Shown here: positions 35,412-44,473 of the stretch, in pieces
How positions within the stretch are numbered: position 1 is the first letter of the stretch
How the letters are laid out: every line of letters starts with the position of its first letter
Assembly (NCBI GenBank): GCA_035544215.1
Contig: DATKHY010000009.1
Coordinates: 1-64,000, forward strand
Direction: 5' to 3'
Source: Candidatus Binatia bacterium
Lineage (GTDB): Bacteria > Vulcanimicrobiota > Vulcanimicrobiia > Vulcanimicrobiales > Vulcanimicrobiaceae
Length of the DNA: 64,000 nt
Notes under the pieces: model-generated
Seen by the model: only the letters and a program-made list of their open reading frames with translations
Database searches by the model: none
What the model was told of the DNA's origin: nothing
Translations under genes and position numbers: made by a program

Positions 35412-36953
35412 TTAAGCGTCGGTTGTCTTGTAGATTTTGACGCGGCGGTTGGGCTCGAGGCCGGTGCTGCGCGACTGCAGGCGATAGCGCTCCGCCAGCT
35501 GGTGTTGCATCCGCCGCACGTACGACGTCTGCGGCGAAAGCTCGATTGCCTGGTTGGTCAGCAGCACCTGATAGATCGCCTCCTCGGCCTCGCGTAGCGC
35601 GAGCTCCTCGTGATCGATGGAACCCAGGTTGAAGACGTCGCGCAGCGCGGCCTGGATCTGCGTGGTGGTATTCGTCTTGATCGAGTAGATCGGCACGTTG
35701 TCGGAAGCGATCTGCTTGAGCTTGGGCTGCTCCTTGCGTTCGAGCGTCTTGAGCGTGAGCACGACGTCGGCGTCGTCCCAGTTGCGTGCGATCGCGGCGT
35801 GGACGCGCAGATTAGCGATGGCGCGTTCGATCTTATTGCGCGACACGCCGTACGGAAAGATCGATAGCGGGCGGTCGCGCTCCTCGTGCTCGCGCTCGTG
35901 GTCGTAGCGCTCGGCCAGGCGCGGCATCGACTCGGTGTCCGCCTCCTGAACGACGGTGACGGCGCCGCTCGCCTCGCGCTGCCGGATCTCGGGCTGCGGC
36001 TGGTAGCCGCGCAGCAGCGCGTCGATGACGTCTGCGACGTTCTTGTGGATCGCGAGGCGATCGCGGTCGTGGATCTCGATGACCACGTCGAACGTCGGCG
36101 GCGCTTTGCGCTCGAGCACCGTCTTGCGGGTGCCGCGGCGGCGCGCCTCTTCGTCCGAGAGCGTCACCGCGGCGACGCCGCCGACGAGATCCGAGAGCGT
36201 CGGGTTCATGAGGAGGTTTTCCAGCGTCTGCCCGTGCGCCGTTCCGATCAGCGTAACGCCGCGCTCCGCGATCGTGCGCGCTGCGGCCGCCTCGGCTTCG
36301 GTGCCGATCTCGTCGATGACGATCACCTCGGGCATGTGGTTCTCCACCGCCTCGATCATCACGGCGTGCTGTAGCGCCGGATCCGCGACTTGCATCCGCC
36401 GAGCGAGGCCGATCCCGGGATGCGGAATGTCGCTGTCGCCCGCGATTTCGTTCGACGTGTCGACGATGACGACGCGCTTGCGCTCCTCCGAGAGCACGCG
36501 CGCGCACTCGCGTAACATCGTCGTCTTTCCGACGCCGGGACGTCCCAGCAGACAGATCGACGCACCGCTGCGCAGCACGTCGAGCAGGATGTCGATCGTT
36601 CCATAGACGGCGCGGCCCATGCGGCAAGTGAGGCCGACGATCTTGCCGGAGCGGTTGCGGATGGCGCTGATGCGGTGCAGCGTTTGCTCGATGCCGGCGC
36701 GATTGTCCGCACCGAACGGCGAGATGCGCGAGCAGACGTGTGCGATGTCTTCGTGGCTTACCGGAGAGTCGGTGAGATAATTGAAGTCGCTCTCAAAGCG
36801 CGCTTCGGGCGGCCGCCCGAGGTCGAGCACGACTTCGATGATGTCTTCGATGTTGTTGAGACGGACGAGCGCTTGCCGTATCGCGAGTGGGAAGATGTCG
36901 AGGAGCTGAGAGAGTTCCCAACTAGGGGAAACTTGATGAACTCTAACCGCCAA
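35412..36953 (-). CDS. Ycf45/SpoIIIAA-like AAA ATPase with C-terminal R3H domain
   Basis: A 513-residue protein with an N-terminal alpha-helical region, a AAA+ core with Walker A GRPGVGKT (137-144) and Walker B VIVIDEIGTE (about 205-214), and a C-terminal R3H-like segment near LAERYRLQSRSTG...RRVKIYK. Cyanobacterial and plastid homologues have the same layout and are predicted to bind single-stranded nucleic acid. The function is not established. The start appears to be TTG 36953, since no ATG or GTG precedes the conserved region. It sits between the decarboxylase and tmk. Confidence 0.85.
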   Translation of the reverse strand: MAVRVHQVSPSWELSQLLDIFPLAIRQALVRLNNIEDIIEVVLDLGRPPEARFESDFNYLTDSPVSHEDIAHVCSRISPFGADNRAGIEQTLHRISAIRNRSGKIVGLTCRMGRAVYGTIDILLDVLRSGASICLLGRPGVGKTTMLRECARVLSEERKRVVIVDTSNEIAGDSDIPHPGIGLARRMQVADPALQHAVMIEAVENHMPEVIVIDEIGTEAEAAAARTIAERGVTLIGTAHGQTLENLLMNPTLSDLVGGVAAVTLSDEEARRRGTRKTVLERKAPPTFDVVIEIHDRDRLAIHKNVADVIDALLRGYQPQPEIRQREASGAVTVVQEADTESMPRLAERYDHEREHEERDRPLSIFPYGVSRNKIERAIANLRVHAAIARNWDDADVVLTLKTLERKEQPKLKQIASDNVPIYSIKTNTTTQIQAALRDVFNLGSIDHEELALREAEEAIYQVLLTNQAIELSPQTSYVRRMQHQLAERYRLQSRSTGLEPNRRVKIYKTTDA

Positions 36954-37014
36954 TACTCATCCCCGTTTCCGCGCCTCCGCGAGGCACTGTCACAGGGTTA
37001 CTCGGGCCGCGCCT

Positions 37015-38499
37015 TCACTCCTTTACGACGCGGATCGTGCGCAGCGTGTCATCGTAGGGCCCCTGGATGCGCACGCCGGCCTTCATCTCCAAACGCAAGT
37101 AGTCGATGATGTCGGGCGTGAGCTCCTCGCCCGGAGCGATCAACGGGATGCCGGGCGGGTAAGGCGTGATCGTTTCGGCACAGATGCGCCCTTTGGACTC
37201 GCGCAGCTTGACGAACTCCGTGTCCGCGAGGAACGCCTCGCGCGGCCGCATCCGCATCGGCGGCACCGCCGGGAGATGAAACGTTCCGCGCTTCAGGCGC
37301 TGCTCGAGGATTCCCGACGGCGCGAACATGTCGAGATCGCGCTTCCCGTGCGCCAGCTCTTCGAACGCCTCGACGAATCGCTCGGCCGCGTCGCGCGTCG
37401 TGCCGATCGTAAACAGCGCGACGACGTTGAAGAGATCGGCCAGTTCGACCTGGATGTTGTAGCGGCGGCGCAGTATCTCCGACGCCTCGTATCCCGTGTA
37501 GCCGAGGCCCTTGACCGTCACGGTGATCTTCGTAGGGTCGAGATCGTAGATGCCCGGGCGCCCCTGCAACTCCTCGCCAAAGCAGTAGATGCCGGGGATC
37601 GCGTTGAGCCGGCCGCGGATCTCCTGCGCGAGCTCGATCGTGCGCGAGAGCAGCGCCGCGCCCTCCGTCGCCATCTGCTTGCGCGCGACGTCCAGCGACG
37701 CGACCATCGGCAGATTGGGCGAGGTCGAGAGAAACATCTTGAGCACGGCCTTGAGGCGGTCGACGCGCACGCGCGGGCCCTTCTGGTGGAGCATCGCACA
37801 CTGCGAGAACGCGGAGAGCATCTTGTGCGTCGAGTTGATGCAGAGGTCGCTTCCCGCAGCGGTCGCGGACATGGGCAGCGCCGCGTGAAAGTGGAAGTGC
37901 GGCCCCCACGCCTCGTCCACGAGCAACAGCTTGCCGGCGTCGTGTGCGATGCGCTCGATTGCCTGCAGGTCGGCGGCGACGCCGTAGTACGTCGGCGACA
38001 CGAGATAGACGGCTACCACCTCAGGATGCTCGCGCAGCGTCGCCGCGACCGTCTCGGGTGTGACGCAGTGATCCATGCGCAACTCGGCGTCGACCTCCGG
38101 GCGCATGTACACCGGCTCCGCACCGCTCATCACCAGTCCGCCCAGCATAGACTTATGCGAATTGCGCGGGACCGCGATCTTCTCGCCCGCGTTCACCGCG
38201 GCCATCATCATGCACTGGTTGCCGCTGGTCGAGCCGTTGATCAGGAAAAACGTGTTGTCCGCGCCCCAGGCCTCGGCCGCGAGCTGTTGAGCCTCCTTGA
38301 TCGACTCCGTCGGCTGCAGGAGGTCGTCGATGCCGGGCATCGGCGTCAGGTCGATCGCGCAGAGATTGTCGCCGACGAACTCTCGAAACGCCAGGTCCAT
38401 GCCGTTGCCCTGGATGTGACCCGGCGTGTGGAACGGGATCACGCCGGCATCGACGTAGTCGAGCAGCGCCTGAAAATACGGGGTCTTATATTGGTCCAA
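37015..38499 (-). CDS. Orn/Lys/Arg decarboxylase family protein (YaaO/SpeA-like)
   Basis: A fold-type-I PLP enzyme of 494 residues: GSTSGNQ near the PLP phosphate site, VDEAWGPHFHFH with the ring-binding Asp, and STHKMLSAFSQ with the Schiff-base lysine. The C-terminal domain has the PPYPPGIP-like motif (TPYPPGIPLIAPGEE). It lacks the N-terminal wing of large inducible decarboxylases and fits the short arginine/lysine group that makes polyamine precursors. It is 3 bases from bioB, so its expression may be joined to biotin synthesis. Confidence 0.9.
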   Translation of the reverse strand: MDQYKTPYFQALLDYVDAGVIPFHTPGHIQGNGMDLAFREFVGDNLCAIDLTPMPGIDDLLQPTESIKEAQQLAAEAWGADNTFFLINGSTSGNQCMMMAAVNAGEKIAVPRNSHKSMLGGLVMSGAEPVYMRPEVDAELRMDHCVTPETVAATLREHPEVVAVYLVSPTYYGVAADLQAIERIAHDAGKLLLVDEAWGPHFHFHAALPMSATAAGSDLCINSTHKMLSAFSQCAMLHQKGPRVRVDRLKAVLKMFLSTSPNLPMVASLDVARKQMATEGAALLSRTIELAQEIRGRLNAIPGIYCFGEELQGRPGIYDLDPTKITVTVKGLGYTGYEASEILRRRYNIQVELADLFNVVALFTIGTTRDAAERFVEAFEELAHGKRDLDMFAPSGILEQRLKRGTFHLPAVPPMRMRPREAFLADTEFVKLRESKGRICAETITPYPPGIPLIAPGEELTPDIIDYLRLEMKAGVRIQGPYDDTLRTIRVVKE

Positions 38500-38502
38500 C
38501 GC

Positions 38503-39492
38503 TCACGCCAAGATTTCGAAGCCTAGGCGATCGAGCATGCCGAAATCCTCGGCGTCGCCGCGTCCCGGGGTCGTGAGGTAGTCGCCGAGGACGATGCCGC
38601 TCGCACCGCTGCGCATACCCAGATCTTGCAGGCCCTTCAGCGTCACCTCGCGTCCGCCCGCGAAGCGCACGAGAGCGCGCGGCAGCGCGAGCCGCACCAT
38701 CGCCACAAAGCGCAGGGCCTCGGCCGGATCGAGCAGCGCCTTGTCGGCGAACGGCGTTCCAGGCCGCGGGTTGAGGAAGTTGACCGGGACCTCCTCGGGC
38801 TGCAGCTCCTGGAGCGCGCCGAGAAAGTCGATACGGTCGTCGAGCGTCTCGCCCATGCCGATGATGCCGCCGCAGCACAGCTCGAGGCCGTGCCGCTTCA
38901 CGCGCAGGCACGTGTCCCAGCGCTCCGCGTACGTGTGCGTCGTACACACCGAAGGAAAGTAGCGCTCCGAGGTTTCGAGGTTGTGGTTGACCTTATCGAC
39001 GCCGGCGTGCCCGAGCCGTTCCACGTGACGATCGGTCAGGATGCCCAGCGAAACGGCGACCGTCAGCGGCAGCTCGGTCTTGATTGCGTTCGTGGCGGCG
39101 CAGACGCGCTCCAACAGCCTCTCCGACGGTCCGCGCACGGCGACGACGATGCAGAACTCACCGGCCCCGCGTTCGTGCGCCGCCTGCGCCGCCGCGACGA
39201 AGCCTTCGACGGTCGAGAGCGGGTCGGCCTCGACGTCGGTCGCGTAGCGCGCGCTCTGCGAGCAAAAGTTGCAGTCTTCCGAACAGCCGCCCTTCTTCGC
39301 GTTGTACAGCACCTCGACCGCGATGGAGTTGCCGAAGTAGTGCGAGCGCACGTCGTCGGCCAACGCGAGGAGCTCGGGAACGCGGTCCGTCGGCAGCGCC
39401 GCGAGCTCGCGCAGCAGCCCCGCGCTCGCGGGAACGCCGCGGCCGAGCACTTGCGCCCGGGCGCGTTCGAGCGTGGTTTGAGGGTTGGTCAT
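38503..39492 (-). CDS. bioB: Biotin synthase
   Basis: A radical-SAM enzyme that inserts sulfur into dethiobiotin. The 329-residue protein has the motif CSEDCNFCSQ, further conserved cysteines for the second cluster (YFPSVCTTHTY and ELCCGGIIGMGE), and the FLNPRPGTP segment. It is last of the four overlapping bio genes: its ATG overlaps the bioD stop by 4 bases. Confidence 0.96.
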   Translation of the reverse strand: MTNPQTTLERARAQVLGRGVPASAGLLRELAALPTDRVPELLALADDVRSHYFGNSIAVEVLYNAKKGGCSEDCNFCSQSARYATDVEADPLSTVEGFVAAAQAAHERGAGEFCIVVAVRGPSERLLERVCAATNAIKTELPLTVAVSLGILTDRHVERLGHAGVDKVNHNLETSERYFPSVCTTHTYAERWDTCLRVKRHGLELCCGGIIGMGETLDDRIDFLGALQELQPEEVPVNFLNPRPGTPFADKALLDPAEALRFVAMVRLALPRALVRFAGGREVTLKGLQDLGMRSGASGIVLGDYLTTPGRGDAEDFGMLDRLGFEILA

Positions 39493-40172
39493 TCGCTTCT
39501 ATGCCGGAAAGGCAGCAAGAGTATGAAAGGCAGCAAGAGATTTGCGCCCGCCACTACGGAGTCCGCTTCCACGGGCGCAAACGGCAGAATGCCAACTATC
39601 GGCGCGCTTTCCTGCAGCGCGCGCATCACGTCGTCGCGATAGTCGGCGTCGGTCGAGCCCCAGCGCTCGACCAGCATCGCCCCGGCGACCGGAATGCCCG
39701 TTTCGTAACAGGCCTCGAGCGTCAGCAGGGCATGGTTGATGCAGCCGAGTCGCAGGCCCACCGCGAGCACGACCTCCAGCTTCGCCAATCGTACGACGTC
39801 GACGAGACGCTCGCGTTCGTTCAGCGGCACCATGATGCCGCCCGATCCCTCGACGACGAGCGCTCCTTCCAGCAACTCGATGCGCGCGGCCAGATCGCGC
39901 GCCTGTAGGGTCGCACCCGCGGCGAGCGCCGCCGACCACGGGTCCGCGGGCTTCTCGAAGCGCTCGAGCTCGACGTGCGGCACGCCGGCGAGCACGCCGG
40001 CCCGCGCCGCATCGCCCTCCGCGCCCGGCGCAGCGCCGGTCTGCACGACCTTGACGAAAGTCGGCGTCTCCCCGGTCCGCCGAAGCGCGAGCGCGAGCGC
40101 CGCGGCCACGCGCGTCTTGCCGACGTCGGTATCGGTGCCGGTCACGAAGTAGCGATGCGAAAGGGTACTCAC
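39489..40172 (-). CDS. bioD: Dethiobiotin synthetase
   Basis: An ATP-dependent ligase closing the ureido ring of dethiobiotin. The 227-residue protein has P-loop GTDTDVGKT, the VEGSGGIMVPL motif, and the GCINHALLTLEA region. The start is GTG 40172, overlapping the bioF stop by 4 bases; bioB follows with another 4-base overlap. Confidence 0.95.
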   Translation of the reverse strand: MSTLSHRYFVTGTDTDVGKTRVAAALALALRRTGETPTFVKVVQTGAAPGAEGDAARAGVLAGVPHVELERFEKPADPWSAALAAGATLQARDLAARIELLEGALVVEGSGGIMVPLNERERLVDVVRLAKLEVVLAVGLRLGCINHALLTLEACYETGIPVAGAMLVERWGSTDADYRDDVMRALQESAPIVGILPFAPVEADSVVAGANLLLPFILLLPFRHRSE

Positions 40173-41251
40173 AGTTTGCCGAGCTCTTCGACTAGGCGGT
40201 CGATGTGCTCCGCTGTGTGATCGGCGCGCACCGAGACGCGCAGGCGCGACGTTCCCGCCGGGACGGTCGGAGGGCGTATCGCCGGCACGAAGATCCCTTT
40301 GGAGAACAGGACATCGGAGGCGCGCAACGCTCGGTCCTCGGCGCCAAGCACCATGGGAACGATCGCGCCGGCCGCTTTAGGCACCGGTAGACCGATCGCT
40401 GCCAGGCCGTCGCATAGGCGCGCAACGTTCGCCTGAAGCCGCGCGCGCCGCTCGTCGGCGCGGCGCGCCAGCAACAACGCGATACGCGCCGCCAACCCGA
40501 TCGCGGCGGGGAGCGCCGTGTCGAAGACAAACGCGCGCGCCTCGTTGACGAGAAGCTCGACCACCGGCGCGGGACCGGCGATGAAGCCGCCGTGCGCGCC
40601 GAGCGCCTTCGAGAGCGTGCCGAGCACGACGACGCGCGGATCGTCGAGATCGCGCGCGAGCCCCGCGCCCTCCGCGCCGGCGACGCCGAGCGCGTGGGCC
40701 TCGTCGAGCAAGAGCACGGCGCCGGCGCCCAAATCCGCGAGCAGCGCGCCGGGATCGACAGCGTCGCCTTCCATGCTGAAGATCGTCTCGCTCACGACGC
40801 ACGTCGGGCGGTCATCTGTCCGCGGCACCGTGGCGTGATCGTAGATCGCGTGCGCCACCGGAGCGAGACGGATACCGTCGATGAGCGCGGCGTGGTTGAG
40901 GCGATCCGACGCGATCGCATCCACGCAGCGCGCGAGCACGGGAATCGCGCCGACGGCCGCATGATAGCCCGACGAGAAGAGCAGCGCGCGCTCGCGGCCG
41001 AGCCAGCTCGCGAGCTCCTCCTCGAGCAACGACAGCTCGCGATGCCGCCCCGCCAGCAACCGCGCCCCGCCGGAGCCCACGCGCGACGCGCGCTTCAACG
41101 CCTCGACGACCTGGGGCTCCGTCGCGAGCCCGAGGTAGTCGTTGGAAGAAAAGTCGATGACGTTCGCGAGCTGACGCTCCGGCAACTCGCGATATCGCTG
41201 CTTTGCGCGGATATCGTCTAATAGCGACCCGACGCGTTGTAGATAAGTCAT
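40169..41251 (-). CDS. bioF: 8-amino-7-oxononanoate synthase
   Basis: A PLP enzyme condensing alanine with pimeloyl thioester. The 360-residue protein has SSNDYLGLA at the N-terminus, GSGGARLLAG, LDEAHALG with the PLP-ring Asp, and GTLSKALGAHGG with the Schiff-base lysine. It overlaps bioA and bioD by 4 bases each. The length is slightly short of the usual 380-390. Confidence 0.94.
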   Translation of the reverse strand: MTYLQRVGSLLDDIRAKQRYRELPERQLANVIDFSSNDYLGLATEPQVVEALKRASRVGSGGARLLAGRHRELSLLEEELASWLGRERALLFSSGYHAAVGAIPVLARCVDAIASDRLNHAALIDGIRLAPVAHAIYDHATVPRTDDRPTCVVSETIFSMEGDAVDPGALLADLGAGAVLLLDEAHALGVAGAEGAGLARDLDDPRVVVLGTLSKALGAHGGFIAGPAPVVELLVNEARAFVFDTALPAAIGLAARIALLLARRADERRARLQANVARLCDGLAAIGLPVPKAAGAIVPMVLGAEDRALRASDVLFSKGIFVPAIRPPTVPAGTSRLRVSVRADHTAEHIDRLVEELGKL

Positions 41252-42447
41252 TCTCGCAACACGTTTTCGAGCGCATCAAAAAATGAGTCGATTTCGGCGT
41301 CGGTCGAGCAGAGCGGGGGAACGAACTGCAGCACGTCGCCGATCGGCCGAGTGAAATGGCCCGCGGCGTAGAGGCCGTCGGCGACGCGCCACGCCGGCGT
41401 CAGCGAGCCTTGTGGATCGATCGCGTCGCCGCGCAGCTCGACGCCGATCATCGCACCGGCCTGGCGCGCGTCGCGTACCAGCGGATGCGCGCGCAGCCCT
41501 TTCAGACGCACGGCCGCGCGGTCAGCGATCCCCGCGGCGCGCGCGAGCGTCTGCTCCTCATCGAAGAGGTCGAGCGATGCCAGCGCCGCCGCGCAAGCGA
41601 TCGGGTTGCCCGCGTACGAGTGGCCGTGAAAGAAATGGACGAACGCGTGGTAGTCGCCGAGAAATGCCTCGTAGACACGCCGCCGCACGAGCGCGCAGGA
41701 GAGCGCCAGCACTCCACCAGTGATGCTCTTGCCGAGGCAGAGGATGTCCGGGTGCAGGGCCGTCTGCTCGAAACCGAACATCGTTGCAGTTCGTCCGAAT
41801 CCGGTCGCGATCTCGTCCACGATGAGCAGCGGCTCGATGTCGCACAGCGCCCCGTAGACGGCCGGGTCGACGAGCAGCATTCCGGCCGCGACCTGGATCA
41901 GCGGCTCCACGATCACCGCCGCGACGTCCGATCCGAGCGCGGCGCGGTCGTCGAAGGCTCGCGTCTCGAACGTCAGATCTGCGAAGCGCGCCTTGAAGAG
42001 CGCGACGTCCGACACGCTCATCGCGCCGATCGTGTCGCCGTGGTAGGCGTTACTCAGCCGGACGAAGCGGCGCCGCTGTGGTTGACCGGCGTTCTGCCAA
42101 TATTGCGCGGCCATCTTGATCGCCGCCTCGACGGCGCTCGCGCCGTCGCTTGCAAAGAACGCGCGGTCCATCCCCGCGAGCGCGCAGAGTCGCTCGGCAA
42201 GAGTTTCCGCCGCCGGATTCGTTGCGCCGAGCAACGTCGCGTGGTCGAGCGTCGCAGCCTGACTCGCGATCGCGTCCACGATGCGCGGATGGCAGTGCCC
42301 GTGGACGATCGTCCAGATCGAGCTCACGGCGTCGTACACGCGGGTACCGCGCGCGTCTTCCAGGGCCGTGCCGAAACCGCGCACGAACGTTCGCTCGCGC
42401 GGGTCGAAGCCGCGCATCTGCGTGAATGGCAACCAGAGGTGCGCCAT
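41248..42447 (-). CDS. bioA: Adenosylmethionine-8-amino-7-oxononanoate aminotransferase
   Basis: A PLP aminotransferase that makes 7,8-diaminononanoate using SAM as amino donor. The 399-residue protein has the N-terminal LWLPFTQM signature of BioA, the SDGASAVEAAIKMA block, and IVDEIATGFGRT. The Schiff-base lysine is in CLGKSITGG. It is first of the bioA-F-D-B block; bioC, bioH or bioW for pimelate supply are not in the window. Confidence 0.95.
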   Translation of the reverse strand: MAHLWLPFTQMRGFDPRERTFVRGFGTALEDARGTRVYDAVSSIWTIVHGHCHPRIVDAIASQAATLDHATLLGATNPAAETLAERLCALAGMDRAFFASDGASAVEAAIKMAAQYWQNAGQPQRRRFVRLSNAYHGDTIGAMSVSDVALFKARFADLTFETRAFDDRAALGSDVAAVIVEPLIQVAAGMLLVDPAVYGALCDIEPLLIVDEIATGFGRTATMFGFEQTALHPDILCLGKSITGGVLALSCALVRRRVYEAFLGDYHAFVHFFHGHSYAGNPIACAAALASLDLFDEEQTLARAAGIADRAAVRLKGLRAHPLVRDARQAGAMIGVELRGDAIDPQGSLTPAWRVADGLYAAGHFTRPIGDVLQFVPPLCSTDAEIDSFFDALENVLRE

Positions 42448-42459
42448 CAGCGCGGGATG

Positions 42460-42876
42460 CTACGCGTAGGCGACGATCAGGATCGCGCCCACGATAGCGA
42501 TGAGATCCTCGGCCAGTGCCGCCGGCACGCGGCCGATTAGAGTGATGGCGCGCATTCGCAGCGCTAGTCCACCATACGCGCCCACGACCGCGCCCAGGGC
42601 TCCGGCGACGGCGGCCGCGATCGTCAAGCCGCCGCCGGACCAGGTCAGCCCCCAGGCGCAGAACGCGCCGCTCGCGATTCGGACCACAAGCGGCCCGACG
42701 CTCGTTCGCGCCGGTGTGTTCGGAAGGAGATCCGCGACGTACTCTGCCAGTGCGGCGACGCCGAACAGGTACGCGAGCACCGAGGTGTGCCGCATCAGCC
42801 ACAAGACGGCAGGCGCGGTGAACGTCCGCAAGCCGGCGACACAGCCCAAGAGGAACGCGGCGAGCAGTAGCGGCAT
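42460..42876 (-). CDS. DUF4126-like membrane protein
   Basis: A 138-residue protein with three or four membrane helices beginning LLAAFLLGCVAGLRTFTAPA, the start typical of DUF4126-family proteins. It also has a central LLPNTPARTSVGPLVVRI motif. Function unknown. It lies 12 bases before bioA on the same strand and could be the first gene of the transcript. Confidence 0.75.
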   Translation of the reverse strand: MPLLLAAFLLGCVAGLRTFTAPAVLWLMRHTSVLAYLFGVAALAEYVADLLPNTPARTSVGPLVVRIASGAFCAWGLTWSGGGLTIAAAVAGALGAVVGAYGGLALRMRAITLIGRVPAALAEDLIAIVGAILIVAYA

Positions 42877-43004
42877 CTTCCCGCCGCTTCGGTGCTAGTG
42901 GAGGACTACCTCGCCGATCTGGGCCGGAGTCGTATAGCTCGCGATGCCCTCGGGAATGTCCGAAGATAGCAGCGCGACGGGCGATCGAACTTGCCCCTTG
43001 CCAC

Positions 43005-43607
43005 CTACTGCGCCGTCGGGTGAATCGCCGGGCGGTAGCCGGCGGAGAGAATGGCGACCGCCGAGCGCGGGGTCAGCACTTCGACCTCACCACGCCCGCG
43101 TGGCCGGCTCCGCGTGTAGCCTGAGTCGGACCACGCGAACAGGCGGGAATCCCGGACGAGCCATGCCTGCCCGTCGAGCGCGACGTATGCGCCGTCGGGA
43201 AGGCGCGCGAGATTTTCACGATATGTCTTCTTCCGTTTGCGCTCGATGCGCTCGGCGTGGAGCCGCGCGTCCATCGTATCCGCGCTTGCGGGCGCGCCCG
43301 ACCGCGCCTCCCACAGCCCGAGAAAGCGATTGTAATCCGCCCGGCGGCACTCGGCGCAGGGGCGGTGCCCAGCGCTGAACGCGCTTACCTCGTCGAGGAA
43401 GAATAGCTCCGTGTAGCGATGCGGCGTCATCACCTCGCGATGGCGGCCGCGGAACTCCAGCACGCACGCGATCCAGCGCTTCGTCTGGAACGGTCGCACG
43501 ATGTGCCTGGCGTCGTCGTGCAAGATGCCGCGGTTGCCCATCATCAGGCCGCGGCCCGGCACCGCGACGATCTCCCCGTAGGGGGTGACGCGATTCTGCA
43601 GAGCCAC
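43005..43607 (-). CDS. Conserved protein of unknown function with CxxC
   Basis: A 200-residue protein with the block FLDEVSAFSAGHRPCAECRRADYNRF near residues 70-95 and a C-terminal part with a short basic segment (RIERKRKKTYRENLARLPDG). The H-R-P-C-x2-C string recalls the metal-binding corner of Ada-type domains, but similarity beyond it is not evident. It lies 9 bases past the HNH gene on the same strand, so the two may be co-transcribed. Confidence 0.72.
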   Translation of the reverse strand: MALQNRVTPYGEIVAVPGRGLMMGNRGILHDDARHIVRPFQTKRWIACVLEFRGRHREVMTPHRYTELFFLDEVSAFSAGHRPCAECRRADYNRFLGLWEARSGAPASADTMDARLHAERIERKRKKTYRENLARLPDGAYVALDGQAWLVRDSRLFAWSDSGYTRSRPRGRGEVEVLTPRSAVAILSAGYRPAIHPTAQ

Positions 43608-43616
43608 GGTGGACCG

Positions 43617-44147
43617 CTACGTTTCGATGCGCTCTTCGATCGAGACGTTGTAGAGGAACAGGAACTTGCCCCACTCGTCCGGCAGCGTATTGCGCTTGAT
43701 CTGAATCCAAGGGATATATTTCGGCTGACGCGGCTTGCGCCGCAGCGACATATTGGCCTCTTGGGGCATGCGGTTGTTCTTGCGATTGTTACATCGCATG
43801 CACGCGCAGACGAGGTTTTCCCACGTCGAGTCGCCGCCACGGCTGCGAGGTATCACGTGGTCAACCGTCATCAGCCGCTCGCCTCGTGTGCCGCAGTATT
43901 GGCACGTGTGGTCGTCGCGGATCAGGACGTTCTTCTTCGTCAGGGCCACCTTCTGCATCGGCCTGCGGATGTAATACAGCATCCGGATGATCGACGGCAT
44001 GCGCATCTCGTAGCTCGGCGATGCGAGGATGCGGTCGCGGCCGTGCAGCATCTCGGCTTTGCCCGCGAAGATCAGCTTCACCGCGCGCTGAAAGCTCGTG
44101 ACGTTGAGTGCCTCGTATGTAAAATTGAGAACGAGCACTTCGCTCAT
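43617..44147 (-). CDS. HNH endonuclease family protein
   Basis: A 176-residue protein with a canonical zinc HNH fold: CQYCG, then VDHVIPRSRGGDSTWENLVCACMRCNNRKNNR (His, Asn, His-like Asn positions and two CxxC pairs). This compact form, starting VLVLNFTYEALNVTSFQRAV, is widespread outside mobile elements and may act in DNA repair or processing. It starts at ATG 44147 and is separated from the pdx operon by a terminator. Confidence 0.9.
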   Translation of the reverse strand: MSEVLVLNFTYEALNVTSFQRAVKLIFAGKAEMLHGRDRILASPSYEMRMPSIIRMLYYIRRPMQKVALTKKNVLIRDDHTCQYCGTRGERLMTVDHVIPRSRGGDSTWENLVCACMRCNNRKNNRMPQEANMSLRRKPRQPKYIPWIQIKRNTLPDEWGKFLFLYNVSIEERIET

Positions 44148-44154
44148 GGTTGAG

Positions 44155-44183
44155 TTATAAAACGAGGCATCTTAGGTGCCTCG
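44155..44183 (-). terminator. Intrinsic terminator of the pdxS-pdxT-DUF1844 operon
   Basis: A perfect 7-bp stem CGAGGCA/TGCCTCG (44163-44169 and 44177-44183) is followed, reading the minus strand, by TTTTATAAC. The stem overlaps the stop codon of the DUF1844 gene. It separates the pdx operon from the HNH gene. Confidence 0.8.
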
Positions 44184-44462
44184 CTTCCGAACGAACGTCA
44201 GACGCGTTTCGGTTAGCATCTGCGTTATCGCTAACCGCTGATTCGGATCCAACCTTTCCTTCACCCGTTCGAATGCGGCCGTCGCGACGTCGATGGCGAT
44301 TTCTGCGGACGCGTGATCGGGTTCGTCCCCCTCGCCGCCAGTGAGATACGCGTGCGCCGCGAGCGCCAACGTCGTTATCACCTCGCCGAGCAGCGGCTCG
44401 ACGGGCGGAATCTGGCCTTGAAATCCTCCGTGTGTATCCGGAGACGTGGCCGAGTTAGGCAT
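44172..44462 (-). CDS. DUF1844 protein
   Basis: From ATG 44462 the protein has 96 residues, with the DUF1844 core PPVEPLLGEVITTLALAAHAYL and a helical C-terminus ending in RLTFVRKRG. Function unknown. It starts 11 bases after pdxT and ends at the operon terminator. Longer frames in the region run over pdxT and are shadows. Confidence 0.8.
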   Translation of the reverse strand: MPNSATSPDTHGGFQGQIPPVEPLLGEVITTLALAAHAYLTGGEGDEPDHASAEIAIDVATAAFERVKERLDPNQRLAITQMLTETRLTFVRKRGT

Positions 44463-44473
44463 CTCGGCCCAAA

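Noticed and set aside
42877-43004. A small gene between DUF4126 and the CxxC protein
   Set aside because: No frame with a start, ribosome site and sensible composition was found in these 128 bases.
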